Assembly: GCA_026708035.1 (NCBI GenBank)
Contig: JAPOVQ010000007.1
Location: forward strand, 1 to 34,329
Reading direction: 5' to 3'
Origin: Chloroflexota bacterium
GTDB lineage: Bacteria > Chloroflexota > UBA11872
DNA length: 34,329 bases
The translations under genes were made by a program, and so were the position numbers. Positions 21,111-28,758 of the stretch are shown here, in pieces. The first letter of the stretch is position 1, and every line of letters begins with the position of its first letter. The notes beneath the pieces are model-generated. The model saw nothing but the letters and a program-made list of their open reading frames with translations. It was not told the origin of the DNA and made no database searches.

Positions 21111-22526
21111 CTAGCCGCCTCCGCCGCCGCCGGCGCGCACGCCGGCTTCGGTCATGGGGGTGGGGTCCAGCGCCGCCGACAGCTCGTCGGGCGGGATGTC
21201 TGTGAGCCGCGCCGCGACCTCCGGCACGCCCTCGCCCGTCGCGACGGCCTCCTTGGCGATCTCCGCCGCCGCCGCATAGCCGATGCGCGGCGCGAGGGCG
21301 GTCGCCAGCATGGTGTTCCGCTCCAGCCAGAAACGCAGCATGCGATCGTCGACCTCCAGCCCGCGAACCGCACGGGTATCGAACGCCCGCGTCGCGTTGG
21401 TCAAGACCTCGATGGACTGGCACAGGTTGTAGGCAATGCAGGGCATCATCACGTTGAGCTCGAGTTGCCCGGCCTCCGCGGCCCATTGGACGGCGGCGTC
21501 GTTGCCGAACACGTGGAAGCAGACCATGTTCAGGCACTCGGCCATGACCGGGTTGACCTTGCCAGGCATGATCGACGACCCCGGTTGCAGCGCCGGCAGC
21601 CGCAGCTCGGAGATGCCCGTCCGGGGACCCGACGCCAGCAGCCGGAAATCGTTGGCGATGCGACTCAGGTCGATGGCCAGCGCGCGCAGCGCCCCGGACA
21701 GCATGGCGAACCGCGCCATGCTCTGCATCGAGTAGAAGAGATTGTCGGCACGGCGCACGTCGAGCCCCGTGACCTCGGCGATGACGTCGATGACTTCGGC
21801 CTGGTATTCGGGCTCCGCGTTCAAGCCGCTGCCGACAGCGGTGCCGCCGAGACTGAGTTCCTGCACCTGGGCTTCGGCGTCGCGGATGAAGGCCGCGTCG
21901 CGCCGGATGGCCTCCGCGTAGGCGCCGAACTCCTGGCCCAGGCGCACCGGCGTCGCGTCTTGCAGGTGCGTGCGGCCCGACTTCACGATCCCGTCCCAGT
22001 CGCGCGCCTTCTCGTCGAACGCGTCCGCCAGGCCGTCCAGCGAAACGTAAAGGTCCTGCAGCAGCTTGAGCGCGGCCAGGGCGATGGCGGTGGGAATGAT
22101 GTCGTTGGTCGACTGGGCCATATTTACGTGGTCGTTGGGGTGCACCGGCGCGTAGGCGCCGCGTTCGCCGCCCAGGAGCTCGTTGGCGCGGTTGGCGAGC
22201 AGCTCGTTCGCGTTCATGTTGTGCGAGGTCCCGGCCCCGGCCTGGAAGACGTCGACGACGAACTGATCCTGGTGCAGCCCGTCCGCCAGCACTTCATCCG
22301 CGGCCTGGACGATGACGTCCGCCAGATTCGCCTCTAGCCGGCCGGTGCGCTTGTGGGCGATGGCCGCGGCCTTCTTGATCACCACCGTCGCCCAAATGAA
22401 CGCCGGGTGCGGTCCGATGCCGCTGATGTCGAAATTCTCAACCGCGCGCTGCGTCTGCACGCCGTAGAGCGCGTCGGCGGGAACCTCCAGATCGCCCAGG
22501 GGGTCCGTTTCGGTCCGTGTCGTCAT
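21111..22526 (-). CDS. Aspartate ammonia-lyase / class II fumarase family enzyme
   Basis: A 471-residue member of the aspartase-fumarase superfamily, which adds or removes a small group across fumarate. The family signature GSSIMPGKVNP is intact, as are SGRTHLQDATP and AGTSHNMNANELLANRA. The start ETDPLGDLEVPADALYGVQTQRAVENF is closer to aspartases (YGIQTLRAVENF type) than to fumarases (WGAQTQRS type), while the NVMMPCIAYNLCQSIEVL block is fumarase-like, so both remain possible. The ATG at 22526 overlaps the midA-like stop by four bases. The protein ends in six consecutive glycines, which is unusual. It acts in the cytoplasm as a soluble tetramer in this family. Confidence 0.9.
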   Translation of the reverse strand: MTTRTETDPLGDLEVPADALYGVQTQRAVENFDISGIGPHPAFIWATVVIKKAAAIAHKRTGRLEANLADVIVQAADEVLADGLHQDQFVVDVFQAGAGTSHNMNANELLANRANELLGGERGAYAPVHPNDHVNMAQSTNDIIPTAIALAALKLLQDLYVSLDGLADAFDEKARDWDGIVKSGRTHLQDATPVRLGQEFGAYAEAIRRDAAFIRDAEAQVQELSLGGTAVGSGLNAEPEYQAEVIDVIAEVTGLDVRRADNLFYSMQSMARFAMLSGALRALAIDLSRIANDFRLLASGPRTGISELRLPALQPGSSIMPGKVNPVMAECLNMVCFHVFGNDAAVQWAAEAGQLELNVMMPCIAYNLCQSIEVLTNATRAFDTRAVRGLEVDDRMLRFWLERNTMLATALAPRIGYAAAAEIAKEAVATGEGVPEVAARLTDIPPDELSAALDPTPMTEAGVRAGGGGGG

Positions 22527-23722
22527 CCGTCGTCCTTCCCGGTGGCGGGCTGTGGCGTGGCTGCGGGTGTCCCCAGTCCACGCAATCCGTCGATCACTGC
22601 GTCGCGAGCCTGCACCAGCACACGAAATCTTCCAAGGTCCGTGGGGGAAACGAGCTGAAAGACGGCTTCCCGCTCTCGCGCATAGTCCGCGACCGAAACG
22701 TTCAGACGGCGCTGCACCGCCGGCAGATGCTCGCCGATTCCCAGTGCCGTGAGGAAATCTCCCTGCGTGCCCAAGAGCGCCGCCGTCGCGCCGGCGCGTG
22801 CTCCCGCGTCGATGAGTTCGGAGAAGTTTACGTGCGCCGTCAGGTCCGATGCGCCCGGATCGGCCAACAGGTCCTCCGAGGCGCGGTGCTGGCGGTAGGC
22901 CAGCATCGTTCCCTGGCTGAATCGCGGGCCGTGCACGTCGGCCGCGAGACCTCCGTAGTCGATGCTGGTCATGACCCATTGTGCGGCGATACGACGGACG
23001 TTTGCGTAGACGTCGGACACCCCTTTGCGCATCTCGATGACTCCGCCGTCGGGAGTGCCTTGGCCGTAGCGCAACGCATAGTCTGTGGAGGCGCCGTCCA
23101 CCGGAAAAGGCTCCAAGGTCAGGAGATGGTCGCTCAGGCCCACGCGCAGCTCGACCCAATGGCCGCGGTTGCGTTGCAGCAGCCGCACGGGCAGGGCGTC
23201 GAAGAGCTCGTTGCTGATGAATGCGGCGGCCGGGCCGGCGTCAATGGCGTCCAACGACGCCACGAAGGCAGCCGTCGGAACCTGTGTCCGGGCCCGCGCC
23301 CGTGCTTGGGCGGAGCGCTCGACACCCACGTAGGCGAGGTGCTCGCGCCAAGGGTGCTCCTGGGCGGCCGACGCAAGCTGGCGAGCCAGCGTGCCGTCAC
23401 CGCAGCCAAGCTCCACCACCCGAAATGGCCGAGGCTTTCCAAGCGCCGTCCACACGTCGTCGAGGTGCCGCGCCAGGAGGGTGCCGAAGAGTTGCGGGTG
23501 CACGGTGACGCTGGTGAAGTAGTCGCCGGACCGCGACGGCGCGCGACTGTAGAAGCCGTGGAGTTCGTCGTAGAGGGACGCCGCCATGAATTCCGCGAAC
23601 GAGATCGGACCCTCGGCGGCGATGCGCCGGCGAAGTGACTCGAGAAGGGGGCCGCGGGACGCTACTGCAGGTTCGAGACGACGATGACGAAGGCGATGAT
23701 GAGGATCGCCACGGCGGCCCAC
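22523..23722 (-). CDS. MidA/NDUFAF7-like SAM-dependent methyltransferase
   Basis: A 399-residue protein of the DUF185 family. Its eukaryotic member methylates an arginine of a complex I subunit; the bacterial role is not settled. The family start ISFAEFMAASLYDELHGFYSR (about 40-60) and SGDYFTSVTVHPQLFG are followed by the SAM motif VVELGCGDGTL at 102-112 and the FISNELFDALPV block. The late SIDYGGLAADVH and TLTAHVNFSEL-type segments also fit. The only start that keeps the conserved N-terminus is GTG at 23722, inside the end of the zinc-ribbon gene (61-base overlap). It is coupled to the downstream aspartase by ATGA. Complex I genes are not in the window. Confidence 0.88.
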   Translation of the reverse strand: MGRRGDPHHRLRHRRLEPAVASRGPLLESLRRRIAAEGPISFAEFMAASLYDELHGFYSRAPSRSGDYFTSVTVHPQLFGTLLARHLDDVWTALGKPRPFRVVELGCGDGTLARQLASAAQEHPWREHLAYVGVERSAQARARARTQVPTAAFVASLDAIDAGPAAAFISNELFDALPVRLLQRNRGHWVELRVGLSDHLLTLEPFPVDGASTDYALRYGQGTPDGGVIEMRKGVSDVYANVRRIAAQWVMTSIDYGGLAADVHGPRFSQGTMLAYRQHRASEDLLADPGASDLTAHVNFSELIDAGARAGATAALLGTQGDFLTALGIGEHLPAVQRRLNVSVADYAREREAVFQLVSPTDLGRFRVLVQARDAVIDGLRGLGTPAATPQPATGKDDG

Positions 23723-23997
23723 ACCGGCAACGACAACCCCAGCAGCGTGGAAGACGGCGAGCTCGGAGCAGCTTTGCGCGTGCGAGGCTCCGACGCGGCT
23801 CGCTCGCGCTCCGTCTGCTCACGCAGCCGGCGCAGATTCTCGCTGATCTTCGGTGCGAAGCGGCCGGACTCGTCGGGAGTGGCCGTCTCGGAACTCAGAT
23901 CGGTTTCGGTCGTCTCGGGTCGAGGCAGCTTCTCGCCGCAGTTGATGCACAGCCAGGCGCCCTCAGTGTTCTGATGGCTGCACTCCGGACACCGCAT
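23662..23997 (-). CDS. Zinc-ribbon protein with C-terminal membrane anchor
   Basis: A 111-residue protein. Residues 1-25 form a zinc ribbon with two pairs of cysteines (MRCPECSHQNTEGAWLCINCG). A charged, arginine- and glutamate-rich middle part with coiled-coil character (ENLRRLREQTERERAASEPR) follows. The last 25 residues are one hydrophobic segment (VWAAVAILIIAFVIVVSNLQ), so the protein should be tail-anchored with its ribbon in the cytoplasm. The ATG at 23997 is preferred because the ribbon begins there; the frame is open 42 residues further upstream without conservation. An extended -10-like TGCTAGGAT (minus strand, 24033-24041) lies 35 bases before the start. Function unknown; such proteins often recruit partners to the membrane. 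Confidence 0.75.
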   Translation of the reverse strand: MRCPECSHQNTEGAWLCINCGEKLPRPETTETDLSSETATPDESGRFAPKISENLRRLREQTERERAASEPRTRKAAPSSPSSTLLGLSLPVWAAVAILIIAFVIVVSNLQ

Positions 23998-24195
23998 ATG
24001 CAACGCCCCGCAACGGCTTCCCCTGGCGGCCAATCCTAGCACTCGCCCTTTTCCGTGATCGGTGTGAAACGCGCCAATTGGAGCGTACAACGAGGCGGCA
24101 GGCGGCGGCTCGGTCGGTCCCAAAGGTCCCAGTCAATATGGCCGCGGCATGCATCGGGAGATGCCGAGGATCGCTGGGGCAATCCGACGCGTTCG

Positions 24196-24201
24196 TATAA
24201 T
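24196..24201 (+). promoter_or_regulatory. Candidate -10 box before the FmdB-type gene
   Basis: A perfect TATAAT lies 66 bases before the GTG at 24268. The -35 position is weak (TCGCTG near 24171). If used, transcription would begin near 24208 and could serve the whole run of genes to recN. Confidence 0.4.
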
Positions 24202-24267
24202 CCCGCTTGCGCCGCCGCGTGCCGGTAACCAGTGGCGGCCCAAGCTTTCCTCAAGGAGCCCTGCCGC

Positions 24268-24627
24268 GTGCCGACCTACGAATACGAATGCACCGCGTGC
24301 GGCCACAATTTCGACCTGGTGCAGAAGTTCAGCGACGAGCCGGCGACCCAGTGTCCGGAGTGTCAGGGCCGTTTGCGCAAGGTCTTTCACGCGGCCGGCA
24401 TCATCTTCAAGGGCGAGGGGTGGTACGCCACCGACAGCCGCTCCAGCGACGAAAAGAACAAGTTCAAGGACGACGGCAAGGCCCCGGCCGAGGCCGGCGA
24501 CGCCGGCAAGGACGCGGCGGACAAGCCGACCAAGGATGGGGCGACCAAAGAGGCCCCTGCGAAGGAGACGGCGGCGGCCAAGTCCGACGCGAAGGCCGAG
24601 CCGGCGAAGGGCGCCGCGTCCGATTGA
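24268..24627 (+). CDS. FmdB-family zinc-ribbon protein with lysine/alanine-rich tail
   Basis: A 119-residue protein. The first 60 residues are a regulatory FmdB-type zinc ribbon: MPTYEYECTACGHNF, then CPECQGRLRKVFHAAGIIFKGEGWYATDS. The four cysteines form the metal site. Residues 70-119 are a disordered lysine-, alanine- and glutamate-rich tail resembling histone H1-like tails. GTG at 24268 is the start because family members begin MPTYEY and AAGGAG at 24253-24258 lies nine bases before. FmdB was named as a regulator of formamidase genes, but most members have no proven role. It begins a run of seven same-direction genes, with dtd 12 bases after its stop. Confidence 0.9.
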   Translation: MPTYEYECTACGHNFDLVQKFSDEPATQCPECQGRLRKVFHAAGIIFKGEGWYATDSRSSDEKNKFKDDGKAPAEAGDAGKDAADKPTKDGATKEAPAKETAAAKSDAKAEPAKGAASD

Positions 24628-24639
24628 GGCGCGATCTCC

Positions 24640-25107
24640 ATGCGCGTCGTCATCCAACGAGTTTCGCGAGCCCGTGTGTCCGTGGGCGGCCGCGAGGTGG
24701 CGGCCATTGGTCCGGGACTCCTGGCATTGGTCGGCGCGGCGGAGGGCGACGGTCCCGACGACGTTCGCTATCTCGCGGAAAAGGTCGCCAATCTGCGCAT
24801 CATGCCGGACGCGGACCGGCGCATGAATCGCTCGGTGCTGGACACGGCCGGCGCCGTGCTGGTGGTGTCGCAGTTCACCCTGATCGCCGAAACGCGCAAG
24901 GGCCGTCGTCCAAGCTTCACCGGCGCGGCCGCGCCGGAAATTGCCGAGCCGCTGGTGCAGGAGTTTGGCGCGGCCCTCGAGGCGCTGGGCGTGCCGGTGA
25001 GCCACGGCGAGTTTGGAGCCGCGATGGAGGTCGAGCTGGTGAACGAGGGGCCCGTCACGATCATTCTGGATAGCCATGACCGACACATCGCGCGCCGTCG
25101 CGCTTAG
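24640..25107 (+). CDS. dtd: D-aminoacyl-tRNA deacylase
   Basis: A 155-residue DTD1-type enzyme that removes D-amino acids (and glycine from tRNA-Ala) mischarged to tRNA, a proofreading step in the cytoplasm. The start [15 protein letters not shown] is typical. Both active-site motifs are present: SQFTL at 77-81 and NEGPVT at 135-140, with the cross-subunit cis-proline in the GP of the latter. The RRPSFTGAA block follows the first motif. Length fits the family exactly. Transcribed with the FmdB-type gene and hisD (30 bases later). Confidence 0.97.
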   Translation: MRVVIQRVSRARVSVGGREVAAIGPGLLALVGAAEGDGPDDVRYLAEKVANLRIMPDADRRMNRSVLDTAGAVLVVSQFTLIAETRKGRRPSFTGAAAPEIAEPLVQEFGAALEALGVPVSHGEFGAAMEVELVNEGPVTIILDSHDRHIARRRA

Positions 25108-25137
25108 CCGACGGTCGAGTTCCGTCGGGGATCAGCC

Positions 25138-26466
25138 GTGAGTATTCGCGTGGTTCACGGCGCCGACGCCGTGCGCCGGGAGCTGATCGCCAGGCACGGT
25201 GAGCTGGCCGTGGTCGACGAGGCGGCGCGGCAACGCGCGTCGGCGGTCTTTGGCGAGTCGCTGAGCCCACGGGAGTTCGTCGCCAAGGTCGTAGAGCGCG
25301 TGCGCGCCGACGGCGACGAGGCGCTGCGAGCGATCGCCGCCAAGGTCGGTGACCACATTCCCTCACACTTTGAAGTAAGCCCGGCGGAGCTGGCAGCCGC
25401 GCGCGAGAAGGCTCCGTCCGACCTGACGGCGGACCTCGAAACCGCCGCCGAACGCATCCGGGCCTTTCACCAGCGCCAGATGCCGCGGGACTTCTTCGAC
25501 GACGCAAGCGGCGTCGGGCAGCGCTGGATTCCCGTCGAGCGAGCCGGGATTCACATTCCCGGCGCCTCCGGTCCGCTGGCCTCGTCGGTGCTGATGACGG
25601 CCATCCCCGCGCGCGTGGCGGGCGTGCGCGAGACCGTGGTCTGCACGGCTGCCGCCGAGGATGGCATCGATCCCGTCATCGCCCTTGCCGCCCACGTGGC
25701 CGAGGTCGATCGGGCATTCCTGGTCTCCGGCGCGCAGGCCATCGCCGCAATGGCTGTGGGCACGGCGTCGGTGCCCCGCTGCGACGCGGTCGTCGCCCCC
25801 GGGAACGCCTGGGTTGTGCTCGCGACGCGCGAGGTGTTCGGGCTCACCGGGGTGAGCGTGCTGCCGGGACCCACGGAGACCGTGGTGATCGCCGACGCGA
25901 CCGCCGATCCGGCGGATGTGGCGGCGGATCTCATCGCCCAGGCCGAGCACGGCGGCCCGGCCAGCCCCATCGCCCTCACCGACTCTGCCGAGTTTGCCGC
26001 TGAAATCGCCCGAGAAATCGAGCGCCAGCTGGACTCGCTGCCGCGTCAGGAGGTCGCCGCCGACAGCTTTGCCGCCCGGGGCGGCGTGGGCGTCGTGGCG
26101 GATCTGGACGAGGCCGTGACGCTGGCTAACGAATACGCGCCCGAGCACCTATGCCTGCTGGTGGCCGATCCGCAGCGGCTGCTCGAAGGGGTGCGCAACG
26201 CCGGCGGCGTGTTCGTCGGCGCCGGCTCGCCCGAGGTGCACGGCGACTACGTGGCCGGTCCGAGTCACGTCATGCCCACCGGAGGCTCCGCGCGGTTTGC
26301 GTCGCCGTGCGGGGTCCATGCCTTCCTCAAGTCCATGAGCGTGGTGCGGCTCGACGCGGACGACTCCCAGCGATTGGCGCCGGTGGCCGCTCGCATGGCG
26401 CGGGCGGAACGGCTGGAAGGCCACGCGCGGGCCGCGGAGCGCCGTCAGAACCCCGCCGGCCCGTGA
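25138..26466 (+). CDS. hisD: Histidinol dehydrogenase
   Basis: A 442-residue zinc enzyme for the last two steps of histidine synthesis, oxidising histidinol to histidine with NAD. Recognised blocks: ERAGIHIPGASGPLASSVLMTAIPA, GAQAIAAMAVGTASVPRCD, the GPTETVVIAD segment, the zinc ligands in AQAEHGG, and the catalytic NEYAPEHL pair of glutamate and histidine. The GPSHVMPTGGSARF block supplies another ligand. Start GTG at 25138. Forty-two bases later comes hisB, another step of the same pathway; the remaining his genes are not in the window, so the pathway is split on this chromosome. Confidence 0.97.
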   Translation: MSIRVVHGADAVRRELIARHGELAVVDEAARQRASAVFGESLSPREFVAKVVERVRADGDEALRAIAAKVGDHIPSHFEVSPAELAAAREKAPSDLTADLETAAERIRAFHQRQMPRDFFDDASGVGQRWIPVERAGIHIPGASGPLASSVLMTAIPARVAGVRETVVCTAAAEDGIDPVIALAAHVAEVDRAFLVSGAQAIAAMAVGTASVPRCDAVVAPGNAWVVLATREVFGLTGVSVLPGPTETVVIADATADPADVAADLIAQAEHGGPASPIALTDSAEFAAEIAREIERQLDSLPRQEVAADSFAARGGVGVVADLDEAVTLANEYAPEHLCLLVADPQRLLEGVRNAGGVFVGAGSPEVHGDYVAGPSHVMPTGGSARFASPCGVHAFLKSMSVVRLDADDSQRLAPVAARMARAERLEGHARAAERRQNPAGP

Positions 26467-26467
26467 C

Positions 26468-26473
26468 TACAAT
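26468..26473 (+). promoter_or_regulatory. Candidate -10 box before hisB
   Basis: TACAAT matches the -10 consensus at five of six positions and lies 35 bases before the hisB start, directly after the hisD stop. The -35 region is weak, so an internal promoter is only possible. Confidence 0.3.
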
Positions 26474-26508
26474 GGCTCCGCAACTCGCGCACCGGGGGGT
26501 CGCCCGCA

Positions 26509-27108
26509 TTGGCTGACCGCACCGCCTCCGTCCAGCGAACAACGGACGAGACCGACGTCACGGTGACCGTGGACATCGACGGCAACGGCCAGTTCGAAGG
26601 ATCCACGGGCATCGGGTTCCTGGACCACATGCTGGCCCAGATCGCCAAGCACGGCATGTTCGACCTCGACGTCAACGCCGCGGGCGATCTCAACGTCGAC
26701 GGGCACCACACGGCCGAGGATGTCGGCATCACCCTCGGCAAGGCGTGCAACGACGCCCTCGGCGATCGCGTCGGTATCGCCCGCATGGCCGACGCCACCG
26801 TGCCCATGGACGAGGCGCTGGCCAACGTGGCCGTTGACCTGGCCGGGCGCGACCACCTGTCGTTCGACGCGGAGTTCAAGCAGGACGCGATCGGCGACCT
26901 CGAGACCTCGCTCATCGAGCACTTCATCGGATCGTTCGCTCGTCACCTTGGCGCGGCGGTGCACGTGCGGCTGCTCGCCGGGCGCGACGACCACCACAAG
27001 GCCGAAGCGATCTTCAAGGCGCTGGCGCGCGCCCTCGATGCGGCCACCGCGCTCGATCCGCGCCGCGAGGGCCAGGTGCCCAGCACCAAGGGCACCCTCG
27101 AAACCTAG
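26509..27108 (+). CDS. hisB: Imidazoleglycerol-phosphate dehydratase
   Basis: A 199-residue single-domain dehydratase for the sixth step of histidine synthesis, removing water from imidazole glycerol phosphate with a dimanganese centre. Metal motifs are HHTAED (H66 and H67) and DDHHKAE (H162 and H163), with a typical GIGFLDHMLAQIAKHGMFDL segment before. It lacks the histidinol-phosphatase domain of the fused enterobacterial type. The start is TTG at 26509 with a GGGGGG ribosome-binding region about eight bases earlier; the ATG at 26472 is out of frame. Nine bases separate its stop from tlyA. Confidence 0.97.
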   Translation: MADRTASVQRTTDETDVTVTVDIDGNGQFEGSTGIGFLDHMLAQIAKHGMFDLDVNAAGDLNVDGHHTAEDVGITLGKACNDALGDRVGIARMADATVPMDEALANVAVDLAGRDHLSFDAEFKQDAIGDLETSLIEHFIGSFARHLGAAVHVRLLAGRDDHHKAEAIFKALARALDAATALDPRREGQVPSTKGTLET

Positions 27109-27117
27109 CCGCCGCCG

Positions 27118-27858
27118 GTGAACCGCCGGCTGGATGTCGAGCTGGTCCATCGCGGCCTGGCGCCCACCCGAGCCCAGGCGCGGCAATACGTCCGTGACGG
27201 CTTCGTGCGTGTCAACGGTGAGGTGGCCAGGCGACCGGGGCGCGCCGTGGCGTCCGACGCGGCCATTGAGGTGGACCCGGAGGCGTCGCGCTACGTGGGA
27301 CGCGGCGGGCGCAAGCTGGCATTCGCCCTCGACCACTTCGGCCTGGATCCGAGCGGCCTCCGCGTGCTCGACGTTGGCGCCGGAACCGGCGGCTTCACCG
27401 ACGTGCTGCTCCAGCGCGGCGCCGCGCACGTGGTCGCCGTGGACGTCGGGCACGGCCAACTCGCTCAGGCCCTGCGCGACGATCCGCGGGTTGACGTGCG
27501 CGAAGGCGCCGACGTGCGGGATCTCGCCGCCATCGAGCCACCGGTTGACGCGGTGGTCGCCGACCTGGCGTTCATCCGGTTGCGCGACGTGCTCGACTCC
27601 CTGGTCCGCGCGGCGCCGGCGGCGCAATGGATGATCGTGCTTCTCAAGCCCCAGTTCGAGCTGCCGGGCAAAAGCGTCCCCCCGGACGGCGTGGTCAAGA
27701 GCCAGGCGCAGCGCGAGGCGGTGCTTCAGAGCTATCGCACGTGGCTGGCCCGCGCCCGCTACGTCGAGGTGGCAACCTGCCCCAGTCCGGTGCCCGGCGC
27801 CGGCGGCAACCGGGAGACATTCGTACACCTGGCGCCGCCGTGGCCCGCGCCCCACTAG
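27118..27858 (+). CDS. tlyA: TlyA-family rRNA methyltransferase
   Basis: A 246-residue protein with an S4 RNA-binding domain (residues 3-60) joined to an FtsJ/RrmJ-like methyltransferase. The SAM motif LDVGAGTGGF is at 84-93. The catalytic K-D-K-E tetrad is visible as K66, D149, K177 and E233 (the last in GGNRETFVH). TlyA proteins 2'-O-methylate cytidines of 16S and sometimes 23S rRNA, and their state affects capreomycin sensitivity in mycobacteria. A haemolysin role reported for the family is doubtful. Start GTG at 27118. It is followed by nadK and recN, a neighbourhood seen in many bacteria. Confidence 0.94.
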   Translation: MNRRLDVELVHRGLAPTRAQARQYVRDGFVRVNGEVARRPGRAVASDAAIEVDPEASRYVGRGGRKLAFALDHFGLDPSGLRVLDVGAGTGGFTDVLLQRGAAHVVAVDVGHGQLAQALRDDPRVDVREGADVRDLAAIEPPVDAVVADLAFIRLRDVLDSLVRAAPAAQWMIVLLKPQFELPGKSVPPDGVVKSQAQREAVLQSYRTWLARARYVEVATCPSPVPGAGGNRETFVHLAPPWPAPH

Positions 27859-27861
27859 AAT
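27856..27861 (+). promoter_or_regulatory. Candidate -10 box before nadK
   Basis: TAGAAT overlaps the tlyA stop codon (its first three bases are the stop) and lies 27 bases before the nadK ATG. No convincing -35 element was found. Confidence 0.25.
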
Positions 27862-27888
27862 GCGGCAACGTCGGCGACGGGCCATGCC

Positions 27889-28752
27889 ATGCGCGTTGGA
27901 TTGCTCTACCAGCCTCATATCGCGGCGTCTGTTCGCCACGCCGACCGCGTGCGCGAGCGGCTTGGAGACCTTGGCGTCGACGCGTGGTCCTCGTCGTCGT
28001 TCGAGATCGTCGACGAACCGGACGCGATCGAGGGCTCCGATCTCCTCCTGACCTTCGGCGGCGACGGCACGGTGCTGCGCGCCGCCCGCACCGCCGCCCC
28101 GTTCGGCGTGCCCTGCGCCGGCGTCAACTACGGTCGCATTGGGTTTCTCACCGAATTCAGCGGCGCCGACCTCGATGTCCGCTTGCCCGACCTCGTGGCG
28201 GGCCGCTATTGGATCGAGCCCCGCCTGCTCATCGACTGGACCCACACCGGCAACGGAGGCGCCGAGGCTCGCGGCATTGCCGCCGGTGACGTGGTGGTGG
28301 GTCGCGGACGCATCGCCCGGGTCATCGAGGTCGAGGTTCGCATCGACGACGCCGAGCTCACCACCTACACCGCCGACGGCGTGATCGTGGCGACGCCCAC
28401 CGGCACTACCGGCTACACCCAGGCCGCCGGAGGGCCGATTTTGCATCCCGAGGTTCGCGAGCTTGTCGTCACCCCAATCGCGCCGTTTCTGACGCCGGCC
28501 AACTCGATCGTGGTGGGCCGGGACGTCACCATCGACATCGGCGTGCGCACCACCCACGAAGCCACGCTGTCGATCGACGGCCAAACGCAATACCTGCTGG
28601 ACGCCGGCGATCGCGTGGTGTGCCGCGCATCCAAACACATCGCGCAATTCGCGCGGGTGCAGTCGCGCACCTATTTCTACGCCACGCTGGCGGAGAAGCT
28701 GCGCTGGCGGGTCCCCCATCAGCTGGCGCGTCCCTCAAACTCGGAATCCTAG
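27889..28752 (+). CDS. nadK: NAD kinase
   Basis: A 287-residue kinase that phosphorylates NAD to NADP. The catalytic loop GGDGT is at 57-61 with D59, followed by GVNYGRIGFLTEF (normally G-x-N-x-G-x-LGFL). Residues 169-183 read TPTGTTGYTQAAGGP, where most enzymes have TPTGSTAYSLSAGGP. The conserved asparagine-acidic pair of the dinucleotide site reads GD (AAGDVVVGRG) instead of NE or ND. These changes make it a divergent NadK, but the fold and catalytic residue are kept. The ATG at 27889 is 30 bases after tlyA, and recN follows six bases after the stop. Confidence 0.93.
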   Translation: MRVGLLYQPHIAASVRHADRVRERLGDLGVDAWSSSSFEIVDEPDAIEGSDLLLTFGGDGTVLRAARTAAPFGVPCAGVNYGRIGFLTEFSGADLDVRLPDLVAGRYWIEPRLLIDWTHTGNGGAEARGIAAGDVVVGRGRIARVIEVEVRIDDAELTTYTADGVIVATPTGTTGYTQAAGGPILHPEVRELVVTPIAPFLTPANSIVVGRDVTIDIGVRTTHEATLSIDGQTQYLLDAGDRVVCRASKHIAQFARVQSRTYFYATLAEKLRWRVPHQLARPSNSES

Positions 28753-28758
28753 GCTCGC

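Noticed and set aside
22527..23159. N-terminal extension of the aspartase/fumarase frame
   Set aside because: The frame stays open for 211 codons upstream, but this part is antisense-free overlap with the MidA-like gene in another frame and has no family similarity. The conserved protein begins at 22526.
26467..28719. A 750-codon minus-strand open frame
   Set aside because: It is antisense to hisB, tlyA and nadK, all of which have clear family motifs. Its sequence has the arginine, histidine and glycine-rich bias of a shadow frame in GC-rich DNA.
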